The notes: generated from the sequence alone by a model not told the origin. DNA of 64,000 nt from Saccharothrix sp. ALI-22-I (GCF_001984175.1 NZ_MTQP01000065.1:347127-411126), one strand, 5' to 3'. Positions 41,262 through 50,647 are shown, counted from the first letter of the stretch. A program made the numbers and translations.

Positions 41262-42005
41262 GTGCAGAAACTCCGACTGCGCTACGCCAAGCGCGGCCGG
41301 CTGCGGTTCACGTCACACCGTGACATCGCCCGCACGTTCGAGCGCGCGCTGCGCCGGGCTGGTGTGCCCATGGCCTACTCCCAGGGGTTCAGCCCTCATC
41401 CGAAGGTGTCGTGGGTGGGTGCGGCGCCGACCGGGGTGGCCAGCGAGGCCGAGTACGTGGAGGTCCAGGTCGTCGACGCGGTCGACCCGGAGGCGCTGCG
41501 GACCGCGCTGGACGCCGTGCTGCCGCCCGGCCTCGACGTGCTGGAGGTCGTCCAGTCGGCCGGCGGCACGCTGCCGGAGCGGATCGAGGCCAGCGCCTGG
41601 CGGGTGGAGCTGCCCGGCGTGTCGCCCGAAGAGCTGACCGAAGCCGTGGCCGCGCTGCTCGCCGCGGAGTCCGTCGAGGTCGAGCGGTTGACCAAGGACG
41701 GCAAGAAGATCCTCGACGTGCGTCCGGCGATCGTGTCTGCCGAGGTGGGGCACCAGGTAGAGGTGCATTCGAGCGACGCGGGACACGATGCACGAGATTT
41801 GTCACAACCGTGTGGGATACTCATGACGGTCGTACGGCAGACAACCCCTACCGTGAGACCCGACGACGTGCTGAGCGCGCTCCGAGTCGTCGCCGACCTG
41901 GTTCCGCCGGTGCCCGCGAAGGCGACCCGGATGGCGCAGGGGCGGCTGGACGACGAAGGCGGCCTGGTCGACCCGCTTGCCCTGGACAGGGCGGCGGAGG
42001 TCTGA
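41262..42005 (+). CDS. TIGR03936/DUF2344 family protein
   Basis: The 247-aa protein starts at GTG 41262. The family's opening block is clear: VQKLRLRYAKRGRLRFTSHRDIARTFERALRRAGVPMAYSQGFSPHPKVSW, then SEAEYVEVQ and LPPGLDVLEVV. Members are found with, or fused to, TIGR03960 radical SAM proteins and lie upstream of rne; the biochemical role is not established. Here the radical SAM partner is ~6.5 kb upstream, separated by four genes. The upstream region has a GGGGTG-2 nt-CACCCC inverted repeat at about 41176-41189. The 190 bp to the rne start hold no gene. Confidence 0.88.
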   Translation: MQKLRLRYAKRGRLRFTSHRDIARTFERALRRAGVPMAYSQGFSPHPKVSWVGAAPTGVASEAEYVEVQVVDAVDPEALRTALDAVLPPGLDVLEVVQSAGGTLPERIEASAWRVELPGVSPEELTEAVAALLAAESVEVERLTKDGKKILDVRPAIVSAEVGHQVEVHSSDAGHDARDLSQPCGILMTVVRQTTPTVRPDDVLSALRVVADLVPPVPAKATRMAQGRLDDEGGLVDPLALDRAAEV

Positions 42006-42196
42006 CCGGGTGGTGCGGAACGGCGCTGACGGCGTCGTCGACTTAAGTTATGAGGACCTGCTGTGCCGCGTGCCCCACGGGTGGGCGCCACAGCGCGAGG
42101 CAAGGATTCCCGCCGCCAGCCGCGGCGGTGAGTGGACAAGAGAGGCCCCTGCGCGGCCGCGTCGGTTGGGACGCGCCCGGGGGCGGAGGAGCTGCA

Positions 42197-45091
42197 TTGT
42201 CGAACACGGAAAAGCCTGCCGGCATCGCCGGCGGGGGTAACGCCACACCTCCGGACTTGGCGGACCTACCCGCCAAGCTGCGGGTGCACGCGCTGGCCAA
42301 GCTGCTCGGTGCGAGCAGCAAGGACGTCGTGGCCGCCCTCGCCGATCTCGGTGAACCGGTCAAGGGCGTTCAGTCGAGCGTGAGCCGGGATCTCGCGCTC
42401 AAGGTCGCCGACAGCCTGCTGGGCTGGGACGACATCGTCACCGGCGAGGTGGACGAACACACCGAGGAACCCGTGGCGGTGGCCCGCGAGGTCGCGCCGC
42501 TGGTGCCCCTGTTCGCCCCGCCGTCGGCGATGTTCCTGCCGCCCACGCCGGTGGTCAAGGTCAAGGAAGCCCTCCCGGTGAGCCGGGACGAGGACCTCGA
42601 CGACACCGAGGACGACTCCGACGAGCACGCCGCCGACGACGCGGGTGACGAGGGCGAAGGCCGTCGCCGCCGCCGTCGTGGCCGTCGTGGCCGCGGTCGT
42701 GGCAAGGGCGTCGGCGACGAGAACGGCGAGGACGAGCCGAGCGACGAGCCCGCCGAGGTCGAAGCCGAAGCCGAGACCGAAGCCGCCGACGACGCGTCGG
42801 CCGACGAAGAGGGCGCGGGCAGCCGCCGCCGTCGGCGTCGCCGTCGCCGCAAGACCGGCGCCGAGGAAGAAGCCGCCCCGAGCGAGGACGACCCGCCGAA
42901 CACGGTCGTGCACGTCCGGGAGACCACCCCCAGTCGTGACGCGCGTGACGACAAGGCCGACTCCGAGGCCGCGCAGAGCGAGGTCCGCAGCGTCCGCGGC
43001 TCCACCCGGCTGGAGGCCAAGCGCCAGCGTCGCCGGGACGGCCGCGAGGCCGGTCGCCGCCGTGCCCCGGTGCTGTCCGAGGCCGAGTTCCTGGCCCGCC
43101 GCGAGGCCGTCGAGCGCACCATGGTGGTGCGCGAGCGCGGTGACCGCACGCAGATCGGCGTGCTGGAGGACGGCGTCCTGGTCGAGCACTTCGTGACCTC
43201 GTCGGGCAGCGGTTCGCTGGTCGGCAACGTCTACCTCGGCCGGGTGCAGAACGTGCTGCCCTCGATGGAGGCGGCGTTCATCGACATCGGCCGCGGCCGC
43301 AACGCGGTGCTGTACGCGGGCGAGGTCGACTGGGACGCGGCCGGCCTGGAGGGCAAGGCCCGCAAGATCGAGCAGGCCCTGTCCACCGGTGACAGCGTGT
43401 TGGTGCAGGTCACGAAGGACCCGGTGGGTCACAAGGGCGCCCGGCTGACCACCCAGATCAGCCTGCCCGGCCGCTTCCTGGTCTACGTGCCCGGCGGTGG
43501 CGCGACCGGTATCAGCCGCAAGCTGCCCGACAACGAGCGCAAGCGCCTCAAGGACATCCTCAAGCGCGTCGTCCCCGAGGACGCGGGCGTCATCATCCGC
43601 ACCGCCTCGGAGGGCATCGCCGAGGAGGAGCTGGCCCGCGACGTCACGCGCCTGCAGGCGCAGTGGCAGGTCATCAAGGACCGGGCCGACGTGCCCAAGG
43701 CCCAGGCCCCGCAGCTGCTGTACGAAGAGCCGGACCTGCTGGTGAAGGTCGTCCGCGACCTGTTCACCGAGGACTTCGCCACGCTCGTGGTCCAGGGCTC
43801 GGACGCGTGGGACACCATCGACGCGTACGTCCGCCACGTCGCGCCCGACCTCCAGGAACGGCTGCGCCGGCACGTGGGCAACAACGACGCGTTCGTCGAG
43901 TACCGCATCGACGAGCAGCTGCTCAAGGCGCTGGACCGCAAGGTCTGGCTGCCGTCGGGCGGCTACCTGGTCATCGACCGCACCGAGGCGATGACCGTGA
44001 TCGACGTGAACACCGGCAAGTTCACCGGTTCGGGTGGAAACCTGGAAGAGACGGTCACCCGGAACAACCTGGAGGCGGCCGAGGAGATCGTCCGCCAGCT
44101 GCGGTTGCGCGACGTCGGCGGCATCATCGTGATCGACTTCATCGACATGGTGCTGGAGTCGAACCGCGACCTGGTGCTGCGCCGGCTGACCGAGTGCCTG
44201 GGCCGGGACCGGACCCGCCACCAGGTGGCCGAGGTGACGTCGCTGGGTCTGGTGCAGATGACGCGCAAGCGCGTCGGCACCGGTCTGCTGGAGGCGTTCT
44301 CGACGACCTGCGAGCACTGCCGCGGGCGTGGCGTGGTCGTGACCACCGACCCGTCCGCGCACCTGCACGGCACCGGTGGTGGCAACGGCAACGGTGGTGG
44401 CCAGCCGCAGCAGCAGCAACAGCCGCAGGGCGGTGGCCGCAAGTCGCGTCGCGGGAAGAACGCGGAGGCCCCGGAGCCGGTGGCCGAGCTGACCGTGGAG
44501 CCCACCGAGGAGCCCGAGGCGATCACCGAGCCGTCCACTTCGGACGAGCCGGTGGCCGCCGTGGTCGAGGAGGAGGCCGCGCCGGAGACCCCGAGGCGCG
44601 ACCGCCGCCAGCGCCGCCGGGCACGTAGGGAAGCGGGTGCGGTCGTCAAGCACGGCGACGAGCCCGCGACCCCCGCTGCGGTGGTCTCGGAGCAGCCCGC
44701 TGTGCAGCCCACGGTCGAGCCCGCCCAGCCCGCCGCCCCGACGAGCCCTGCCGCAGCCGCGGGCACGGTCACGACGGGCGCCGAGACGGCCCCTGAGCCC
44801 GCTGCGGCGGCTCAGCCGGTCCCGGCAGCCGAGCCCACTCCCGCCGCACCCGCGGCAGAGGTGGAACCCCCGGCCGCGCCCGTCGAGGAGAGCGTCCCGG
44901 CCCACGTCGAGTCGCCCGCCCCGGCCCAGCGGACCGCCGAGCCCATCCCGACCGATTCTTCGGTCGAGCAGCCGCTCAACGGTCGGGCCCAGGAGCCCAC
45001 GGCCCCGGCGGTGACCACACGTCGCCGCACGGCCCGCCGTGCCGCCTCCAGGCCCGCCGGCCCGCCCCTGGGCGCGGTCAAGGAAGGCTGA
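42197..45091 (+). CDS. rne: Ribonuclease E/G
   Basis: The protein has 964 aa. The TTG at 42197 (LSNTEKPAG) is chosen because GGAGGAG ends 5 nt before it; the open frame continues upstream with poor coding. An N-terminal winged/IF2N-like segment (LRVHALAKLLGASSKDVVAAL) and a long acidic/Arg-rich extension precede the catalytic core. That core has an S1 domain (GNVYLGRVQNVLPSMEAAFIDIGRGRNAVLYAGEV), RNase H-like and DNase I-like parts (AMTVIDVNTGKFTG, IIVIDFIDM) and the zinc link CEHCRGRG. The C-terminal ~270 residues are Pro/Ala/Glu-rich with QQQQ and basic patches, likely a disordered degradosome scaffold. It shapes rRNA and mRNA turnover. It is the first gene of the conserved rne-rplU-rpmA-obg block. 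Confidence 0.95.
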   Translation: MSNTEKPAGIAGGGNATPPDLADLPAKLRVHALAKLLGASSKDVVAALADLGEPVKGVQSSVSRDLALKVADSLLGWDDIVTGEVDEHTEEPVAVAREVAPLVPLFAPPSAMFLPPTPVVKVKEALPVSRDEDLDDTEDDSDEHAADDAGDEGEGRRRRRRGRRGRGRGKGVGDENGEDEPSDEPAEVEAEAETEAADDASADEEGAGSRRRRRRRRRKTGAEEEAAPSEDDPPNTVVHVRETTPSRDARDDKADSEAAQSEVRSVRGSTRLEAKRQRRRDGREAGRRRAPVLSEAEFLARREAVERTMVVRERGDRTQIGVLEDGVLVEHFVTSSGSGSLVGNVYLGRVQNVLPSMEAAFIDIGRGRNAVLYAGEVDWDAAGLEGKARKIEQALSTGDSVLVQVTKDPVGHKGARLTTQISLPGRFLVYVPGGGATGISRKLPDNERKRLKDILKRVVPEDAGVIIRTASEGIAEEELARDVTRLQAQWQVIKDRADVPKAQAPQLLYEEPDLLVKVVRDLFTEDFATLVVQGSDAWDTIDAYVRHVAPDLQERLRRHVGNNDAFVEYRIDEQLLKALDRKVWLPSGGYLVIDRTEAMTVIDVNTGKFTGSGGNLEETVTRNNLEAAEEIVRQLRLRDVGGIIVIDFIDMVLESNRDLVLRRLTECLGRDRTRHQVAEVTSLGLVQMTRKRVGTGLLEAFSTTCEHCRGRGVVVTTDPSAHLHGTGGGNGNGGGQPQQQQQPQGGGRKSRRGKNAEAPEPVAELTVEPTEEPEAITEPSTSDEPVAAVVEEEAAPETPRRDRRQRRRARREAGAVVKHGDEPATPAAVVSEQPAVQPTVEPAQPAAPTSPAAAAGTVTTGAETAPEPAAAAQPVPAAEPTPAAPAAEVEPPAAPVEESVPAHVESPAPAQRTAEPIPTDSSVEQPLNGRAQEPTAPAVTTRRRTARRAASRPAGPPLGAVKEG

Positions 45092-45103
45092 CCCGGCACT
45101 ACC

Positions 45104-45144
45104 CGGCGAACCGCTGTTCAGCCTGGCTGAGCAGCGGTTCGCCG
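45104..45144. terminator. Terminator after rne
   Basis: CGGCGAACCGCTG and CAGCGGTTCGCCG form a perfect 13-bp stem, with a second CAG/CTG pairing inside the 15-nt loop, 12 bp past the rne stop. The gap from here to rplU (to 45474) contains only the promoter region and no gene. Confidence 0.8.
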
Positions 45145-45329
45145 TGTGCGGCCCCGCTCGCCCCCGAATCGGCTCCCGAACGCGAGGACCACCCGGATTT
45201 CCGAATTTGTCGGTGCCTCGTGGTTGGGTACGTGCGAGGGGCCCGCGCCGAGGGGTACCCCCGCCCCGGCTTTGCGTCCGCTCCCGCTACCGGCTCTGAC
45301 CTGGGCGATCCCGGTTCGAAGACCCCGGT

Positions 45330-45359
45330 TTGACCACGCAGTCCACCGCCACGTAACCT
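45330..45359 (+). promoter_or_regulatory. Probable promoter of rplU-rpmA-obg
   Basis: TTGACC (45330-45335) and TAACCT (45354-45359) are separated by 18 bp, matching the main actinomycete sigma consensus (TTGACN, TANNNT) 115 bp before the rplU start. It lies after the rne terminator, so rplU-rpmA and probably obg have their own promoter. Confidence 0.6.
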
Positions 45360-45474
45360 GATACACGGCCCGCCGTCCGGTGGGCCCTGTCGCGTGAAGC
45401 CCAGCTCGCTAGTTTCAGCGGAGCCGAGGCGCGCGCGATCCCGTCCCGTCGAGTAGCAGGAGACTTCCGTCCCG

Positions 45475-45789
45475 ATGTACGCGATCGTCAAGACCGGCGG
45501 CAAGCAGTACAAGGTGGCTGTCGGCGACGTCATCGAGGTCGAGAAGCTCGAAGGCGAGCCGGACACCGAGATCACCTTCGCGGCGCCGCTCCTCGTCGTG
45601 GACGGCGAAGACGTCACCTCCGCGGCGGACGCCCTGGCGAAGATCTCGGTGACCGGCAAGGTCGTCGAGCAGACCAAGGGCCCCAAGATCCGCATCCACA
45701 AGTTCAAGAACAAGACCGGATACCACAAGCGCCAGGGTCACCGCCAGAAGTTGACCCGCGTCGAGGTCACCGGCATCACCGGTAAGTGA
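45475..45789 (+). CDS. rplU: 50S ribosomal protein L21
   Basis: This 104-aa protein has the L21 pattern throughout: MYAIVKTGGKQYKVAVGDVIEVEKLEGE at the start and the basic HKFKNKTGYHKRQGHRQKLTRVEVTGI end that contacts 23S rRNA. Start ATG 45475 has AGGAG 12-16 nt upstream. It is followed after 14 bp by rpmA, as in almost all bacteria. Length and sequence are normal. Confidence 0.98.
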   Translation: MYAIVKTGGKQYKVAVGDVIEVEKLEGEPDTEITFAAPLLVVDGEDVTSAADALAKISVTGKVVEQTKGPKIRIHKFKNKTGYHKRQGHRQKLTRVEVTGITGK

Positions 45790-45803
45790 GGATCTGACTA
45801 GCC

Positions 45804-46067
45804 ATGGCACACAAAAAGGGCGCATCCAGCTCCCGCAACGGCCGTGACTCGAACGCCCAGTACCTCGGGGTGAAGCGGTTCGGCGGTCAGGTCGTCAAGG
45901 CCGGCGAGATCCTGATCCGCCAGCGCGGCACCAAGTTCCACCCCGGCGTCAACGTCGGTCGCGGCAAGGACGACACGCTGTTCGCGTTGGCGCCCGGCGC
46001 GGTCGAGTTCGGCTCGAAGCGCGGTCGCAAGACCGTGAACATCGTCCCGGTCGAGGTAGCTGCTTAA
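45804..46067 (+). CDS. rpmA: 50S ribosomal protein L27
   Basis: The protein has 87 aa. It begins MAHKKGASSSRNGRDSNAQYLGVKRFGGQ, the L27 N-terminus that reaches into the peptidyl-transferase centre; there is no firmicute-type cleavable extension. GDTLFAL-type end (KDDTLFALAPGAVEFG, KTVNIVPVE) is normal. It lies between rplU and obg in the usual order, 96 bp before the obg start. In that gap GGGGCGGGA and TCTCGCCCCTCG-like sequences (about 46102-46140) may fold. Confidence 0.98.
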   Translation: MAHKKGASSSRNGRDSNAQYLGVKRFGGQVVKAGEILIRQRGTKFHPGVNVGRGKDDTLFALAPGAVEFGSKRGRKTVNIVPVEVAA

Positions 46068-46163
46068 GCGCCTCGGGCGTAAGACGGAACGACCTCCGAC
46101 GAGGGGCGGGACCGGTGCATTCCGGCTCTCGCCCCTCGTTGCTTCTTGGGAAAGGAAATCCCC

Positions 46164-47621
46164 GTGTCCCGCTTCGTCGACCGGGTCGTCATCCACGTCG
46201 CCGCAGGTGACGGGGGCAACGGGGTCGCCTCCGTGCATCGCGAGAAGTTCAAGCCGCTGGGTGGTCCCGACGGCGGCAACGGTGGCAAGGGCGGCGACGT
46301 CGTGCTGGTCGTCGACTCGCAGGTCCACACGCTGCTCGACTTCCACTTCCGCCCCAACGCCGCCGCGGGCAGCGGCAAGGGCGGTCAGGGTGGTAACCGC
46401 GACGGCGCGAACGGCGCGGACCTCGAACTGCGCGTGCCCGACGGCACCGTGGTCCTCACCCCCGAGGGTGAGATGGTCGCCGACCTCGTCGGCGAGGGCA
46501 CCCGGCTGATCGCGGCCCAGGGCGGCCGCGGCGGTCTCGGCAACGCCTCGCTGGCGTCCAAGGCGCGCAAGGCCCCCGGTTTCGCCCTGCTGGGTGAACC
46601 GGGCGAGGCGCAGGACCTGGTGCTGGAGCTGAAGTCCGTCGCGGACGTCGGCCTGCTGGGCTTCCCGTCGGCGGGCAAGTCGTCGCTGATCTCGGTGCTG
46701 TCCGCGGCCAAGCCGAAGATCGCCGACTACCCGTTCACCACGCTGGTGCCGAACCTGGGTGTGATCACCGGCGGCGAGACCGTCTTCACCATGGCCGACG
46801 TGCCCGGTCTGATCCCCGGCGCGGCCGAGGGCAAGGGCCTGGGCCTGGACTTCCTGCGGCACATCGAGCGGTGCGCGGTGCTGGTGCACGTGGTGGACTG
46901 CGCGACCTACGAGCCGGGCCGCGACCCGCTGTCGGACATCGACGCGCTGGAGGAGGAGCTGGCGAAGTACACCCCCTCCCTGGCCGACGACCTGGCCGAA
47001 CGGCCCCGCGTGGTGGTGCTGAACAAGATCGACATCCCGGAGGCGAAGGACCTGGCGGAGATCGTGCGCCCGGACATCGAGGCCCGCGGGCTGCCGGTGT
47101 TCGAGGTGTCCACGGCCAGCCGCGAGGGCCTGCGGGAGCTGACGTTCGCGCTGGCACGCGTGGTGGAGGAGTACCGGGCGTCGCGGCCGAAGCAGGAGTC
47201 GACCCGGATCGTGCTGCGGCCCAAGGCCCTGGACGACCAGGGCTTCACCGTGGTGGAGGACCCGGAGACGGAGGGCGGCTTCATCGTGCGGGGCGAGCGG
47301 CCCGAGCGGTGGATCCGGCAGACCGACTTCAACAACGACGAGGCCGTCGGCTACCTGGCCGACCGGCTCAACCGCCTCGGCGTCGAGGACAAGCTGGTCA
47401 AGATGGGTGCCGAGCCGGGCTGCCAGGTCACCATCGGTGAGCTGGTGTTCGACTGGGAGCCGACGACGCCCGCGGGTATCGCGATGACCCTGACCGGCCG
47501 CGGCACGGACGCGCGGCTGGAGGCCAACAACCGGGTGGGCGCGTCCGACCGCCTGGCGGCCAAGAAGGCCCGCCGCATCCCCGGCACGTACGACGAGTTC
47601 GAAGAGGACGACGACGAGTGA
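46164..47621 (+). CDS. obg: GTPase Obg/CgtA
   Basis: The protein has 485 aa from GTG 46164, with AAAGGAA upstream. It has the Gly-rich Obg fold (FVDRVVIHVAAGDGGNGVASVHREKF, GGNGGKGGDVVLVVD), then the G domain (GFPSAGKSSLI, TTLVPNLGVI, DVPGLIPGAAEGKGLGLDFLRHIERC, LNKIDIPEA) and the C-terminal OCT domain (TEGGFIVRGERPERWIRQTDF to FDWEPTTPAGIAM). All three Obg domains are present. It acts in late 50S assembly and the stringent response. The acidic tail (DEFEEDDDE) is common in actinobacteria. Its stop overlaps the proB start (GTGA), so the two are coupled. Confidence 0.97.
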   Translation: MSRFVDRVVIHVAAGDGGNGVASVHREKFKPLGGPDGGNGGKGGDVVLVVDSQVHTLLDFHFRPNAAAGSGKGGQGGNRDGANGADLELRVPDGTVVLTPEGEMVADLVGEGTRLIAAQGGRGGLGNASLASKARKAPGFALLGEPGEAQDLVLELKSVADVGLLGFPSAGKSSLISVLSAAKPKIADYPFTTLVPNLGVITGGETVFTMADVPGLIPGAAEGKGLGLDFLRHIERCAVLVHVVDCATYEPGRDPLSDIDALEEELAKYTPSLADDLAERPRVVVLNKIDIPEAKDLAEIVRPDIEARGLPVFEVSTASREGLRELTFALARVVEEYRASRPKQESTRIVLRPKALDDQGFTVVEDPETEGGFIVRGERPERWIRQTDFNNDEAVGYLADRLNRLGVEDKLVKMGAEPGCQVTIGELVFDWEPTTPAGIAMTLTGRGTDARLEANNRVGASDRLAAKKARRIPGTYDEFEEDDDE

Positions 47622-48748
47622 TCGGTTCGGTGGCGGCGTCGCAGGCCCGGCAGGCGGTGTCCGCGGCGTCCCGGGTCGTGGTGAAGGTCGGGTCCTCGTC
47701 GCTGACCACCGCCGCGGGCGGGCTGGACCCGTCGCGGCTGGACGCGCTGGTGGACGCGGTCGCGGCGCGGTGTGCGGCGGGCAGCCAGGTGGTGCTGGTG
47801 TCGTCGGGCGCGATCGCGGCCGGACTCGCGCCGTTGGGCGTGCTGAAGCGGCCCCGTGACCTGGCCACGCAGCAGGCGGCGGCGAGCGTCGGGCAGTTGG
47901 CGTTGGCGCACGCCTACGCCAACTCGTTCGGGCGGTACTCGCTGACCGTCGGGCAGGTGCTGCTGACCGCGGACGACGTGGTGCGGCGTTCGCACTACCG
48001 CAACGCGCAGCGCACGTTCTCCCGGCTGCTCGCGCTGGGCGCGGTGCCGGTGGTGAACGAGAACGACACGGTCGCCACCGAGGAGATCCGGTTCGGCGAC
48101 AACGACCGGCTGGCCGCCCTGGTAGCGCACCTGGTGGGCGCGGACGCGTTGTTCCTGCTCTCCGACGTGGACGCGCTGTACGACGGCGATCCCCGTCAGC
48201 CGGGCGCGCAGCGCATCACCGAGGTGGCCGGCGCGTCCGATGTGGACGGTGTGCGGGCGGGTTCGGTCGGCGCGTCCGGGCTGGGCACCGGTGGTATGGC
48301 GTCCAAGCTGGCCGCGGCACGGCTGGCGGCGTCGGCGGGCATCCCGGTGTTGCTGGCCGGCGCGGCGGACGCGATGCGGGCGTTGAGCTCGGCGGACGTC
48401 GGCACGGCGTTCGCGGTGACCGGGTCCCGGCTGTCCGCGCGTCGCTTCTGGCTCGGGTACGCGGCCGGCGCGACCGGCAGGCTGAGGCTGGACGACGGCG
48501 CGGTGGCCGCGGTCGTGGGCCGACGGCGGTCGCTGCTGGCGGCCGGCATCACCGGTGTCGAGGGCGCGTTCGAGGCCGGTGACGTGGTGGAGCTGGTGGA
48601 CCTGTCCGGGCACGTGGTGGCGCGCGGCGTGGTCGGTTTCGACGCCGCCGAGCTGCCCGCGCTGATCGGCCGGTCCAGCCACGACCTCCCGGCGGAGCAG
48701 CGCCGAGAGGTCGTGCACGCCGACGACTTGGTGCCATTGCGGCCTTAA
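47618..48748 (+). CDS. proB: Glutamate 5-kinase
   Basis: The protein has 376 aa. The amino-acid kinase domain has VVVKVGSSSLTTAAGGLD, VVLVSSGAIAAGLAPLG, LLTADDVVRRSHYRNAQRT, VVNENDTVATEEIRFGDNDRLAA and GTGGMASKLAAARLA. A C-terminal PUA domain (LLAAGITGVEGAFEAGDVVELVDLSGHVVARGV) is typical of full-length ProB. It catalyses the first step of proline synthesis. Start GTG 47618 overlaps the obg stop. In this genome its partner proA lies 4.2 kb downstream, separated by three opposite-strand genes. Confidence 0.97.
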   Translation: MIGSVAASQARQAVSAASRVVVKVGSSSLTTAAGGLDPSRLDALVDAVAARCAAGSQVVLVSSGAIAAGLAPLGVLKRPRDLATQQAAASVGQLALAHAYANSFGRYSLTVGQVLLTADDVVRRSHYRNAQRTFSRLLALGAVPVVNENDTVATEEIRFGDNDRLAALVAHLVGADALFLLSDVDALYDGDPRQPGAQRITEVAGASDVDGVRAGSVGASGLGTGGMASKLAAARLAASAGIPVLLAGAADAMRALSSADVGTAFAVTGSRLSARRFWLGYAAGATGRLRLDDGAVAAVVGRRRSLLAAGITGVEGAFEAGDVVELVDLSGHVVARGVVGFDAAELPALIGRSSHDLPAEQRREVVHADDLVPLRP

Positions 48749-50016
48749 CGCAGTTCGCTGCCCTTGGTCTCGGGCATCGTGAGGATCACGAAGAACGCGA
48801 TGACGGCGCCGATCGCGACGTAGAGGAAGAACGTGGTGCCCGGCAACGCCTGGATCACCAGCGGTGCGGTGCCGCCGAACAGCGCCACGGTCAGGTTGTA
48901 CCAGGAGCCGATGCCCAGGGCGCGCAGCTCGGTCGGGAACAGCTCGCTCATCACGGCGGGCGCGATGGACGTCATGGCCGTGTAGAGGCCGAGGCCGACG
49001 CAGAACACCACGAGCAGGTTGCCCACGCCCGGCCCGATCAGCGTGGACAGCGGCACCACGAGCAGCGCTGTCGCGGCCGACCAGGCGAGCAGCTGCGGTT
49101 TGCGGCCGAACCGGTCCGACAGCGCGCCCATCGGGTACTGCAGGGCGATGAACAGGACCGTGGCGATCGACAGGGCGAGGAACACGTCCACCGCGTCCGC
49201 GCCGCGCTTGGACACCGCGAACGGGGTCAGCGCGCTGAAGAACGTGTAGTAGCACAGCGTCGACAGCATGGTGAAGCCGACGAGCCGCCCGACCGCCTTC
49301 GGGTGCTCACGCAGGGTCGTCATCAGCGGGTTCTTGAGCTGCTGCGCCTTGACCTTGTTGTGCTCGAACTGCTCGGTCTCCTCCAGGCTGCGCCGCAACC
49401 ACAGGCCCACCAGCCCCAGCACACCGCCGACCAGGAACGGGATGCGCCAGCCGTAGGACGACAGCTGCGCGGTGTCGAGCGTGCGGGCCAGCGTGAACCC
49501 GAGCAGCGACGCCACCAGCACCGCGGCGCCGGTGGAGATGTAGAAGAACGCCGAGTACCGCCCCCGGCGCTCCGGCGGCGCAATCTCCGCCAGGTACGCC
49601 GAGGCGTTGGACACCTCACCGCCCAGCGACAGGCCCTGCGCGACGCGGGCGAGCAGCAGCAGGATCGGCGCCAGCCACCCGACCTGCGCGTAGGTCGGGA
49701 GCACTCCGATGGCGACCGAACCGCCGGCCATCAGGACGATGGTCAACAGCATCGCCGTCCGCCGCCCGCGCAGGTCGGCGAACCGGCCGAGCAGGTACCC
49801 GCCCAGCGGTCGGAAGAAGAACGCGATCGCGTAAGCCGCGAGCGTGTTGATCAGTGCGAGTCTCGGGTTGTCCTTGGGGAAGACCTGGGTGGCGAAGTAG
49901 ATGCTGAACGTCGCATAGATGGTCCAGTCGTACCACTCGATGGCGTTGCCGATACTCGCCGCGACGAGCTTGCGGACGGGCAGGCGGTGCGGGGTCCCGA
50001 TCTCCACGGCAGCCAT
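48745..50016 (-). CDS. MFS transporter of the metabolite:H+ symporter type
   Basis: The protein has 423 aa with twelve predicted helices. Signatures of the MHS group (KgtP, ProP, ShiA-like) are NAIEWYDWTIYATFSIYFA at helix 1, FRPLGGYLLGRFADLRGRRTAMLL after helix 2, and RVAQGLSLGGEVSNASAYLAE. The KgtP/ProP-like pattern points to dicarboxylates, betaine or proline as substrates, but the sequence does not decide. Its gene is convergent with proB, with a 4-bp overlap of the two ends. The N-terminus is short with no signal peptide. Confidence 0.9.
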   Translation of the reverse strand: MAAVEIGTPHRLPVRKLVAASIGNAIEWYDWTIYATFSIYFATQVFPKDNPRLALINTLAAYAIAFFFRPLGGYLLGRFADLRGRRTAMLLTIVLMAGGSVAIGVLPTYAQVGWLAPILLLLARVAQGLSLGGEVSNASAYLAEIAPPERRGRYSAFFYISTGAAVLVASLLGFTLARTLDTAQLSSYGWRIPFLVGGVLGLVGLWLRRSLEETEQFEHNKVKAQQLKNPLMTTLREHPKAVGRLVGFTMLSTLCYYTFFSALTPFAVSKRGADAVDVFLALSIATVLFIALQYPMGALSDRFGRKPQLLAWSAATALLVVPLSTLIGPGVGNLLVVFCVGLGLYTAMTSIAPAVMSELFPTELRALGIGSWYNLTVALFGGTAPLVIQALPGTTFFLYVAIGAVIAFFVILTMPETKGSELR

Positions 50017-50077
50017 GGGTGGGACACAACCACAAAGCCGTAGAAGTCGGTAGGTCCTTCACCGAACCCCGTTGCGC

Positions 50078-50623
50078 TCACACCCCGTCGTCAGCTGCGG
50101 CCCGCCACTCGGTGCCGAGCAGGCCGAACAGCAGGTCGTCCGTCCACTCTCCCTTCGTCCACGTGCTCCGCACCCGGTGTCCCTCCTGTCGGAAACCGAG
50201 CCTGGTCAACAGTCGCGCCGATCGTTCGTTGCGGGCGTCGCACTCGGCGGCCACCCGGTGCAACCCGCGCTCCTCGAACAGGTGCGCCAGCACCCGTCCT
50301 ACGGCCTCGGTCGCGTACCCGCGCCCCTGGTACGCGGTCGCCAGCGTGTACCCGATGTCCGCCTGCATCAGGTTCTCGTGCAGGCCGACCCCGACGTCGC
50401 CGACGAGCACCCCGCCTGTCTCGACCGCGAACTGGTACCACCCCGGCGCGGTCGGGTCCGCCGCGCCGACCTCCTGGACGAACTCCTCTGCCTGTGCCAA
50501 GGAGAACGGCGCGTCCCACCCCTGGTACCGCGCCACGTCCGGGTCCGACCGGTACGCGGCGAACGTCCGCGCGTCGGCCGTCGTGAAAGGCCGCAGCACC
50601 AACCGTTCCGTCGTCAGTCTCAC
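50078..50623 (-). CDS. GNAT-family acetyltransferase (RimJ/RimL-like)
   Basis: The protein has 181 aa. It begins MRLTTERLVLRPFTTADARTFAAYRSDPDVARYQGW, as do RimJ/RimL-type enzymes. The acetyl-CoA site is LATAYQGRGYATEAVGRVLAHLF, followed by LHRVAAECDARNERSARLLTRLGFRQEGHR. The target could be a ribosomal protein N-terminus or a small molecule. It lies between the transporter and the RecQ-like gene on the same strand, 24 bp after the latter's stop. Confidence 0.9.
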   Translation of the reverse strand: MRLTTERLVLRPFTTADARTFAAYRSDPDVARYQGWDAPFSLAQAEEFVQEVGAADPTAPGWYQFAVETGGVLVGDVGVGLHENLMQADIGYTLATAYQGRGYATEAVGRVLAHLFEERGLHRVAAECDARNERSARLLTRLGFRQEGHRVRSTWTKGEWTDDLLFGLLGTEWRAAADDGV

Positions 50624-50647
50624 GTCGTCAGCCCCATGTCGTCGGTC

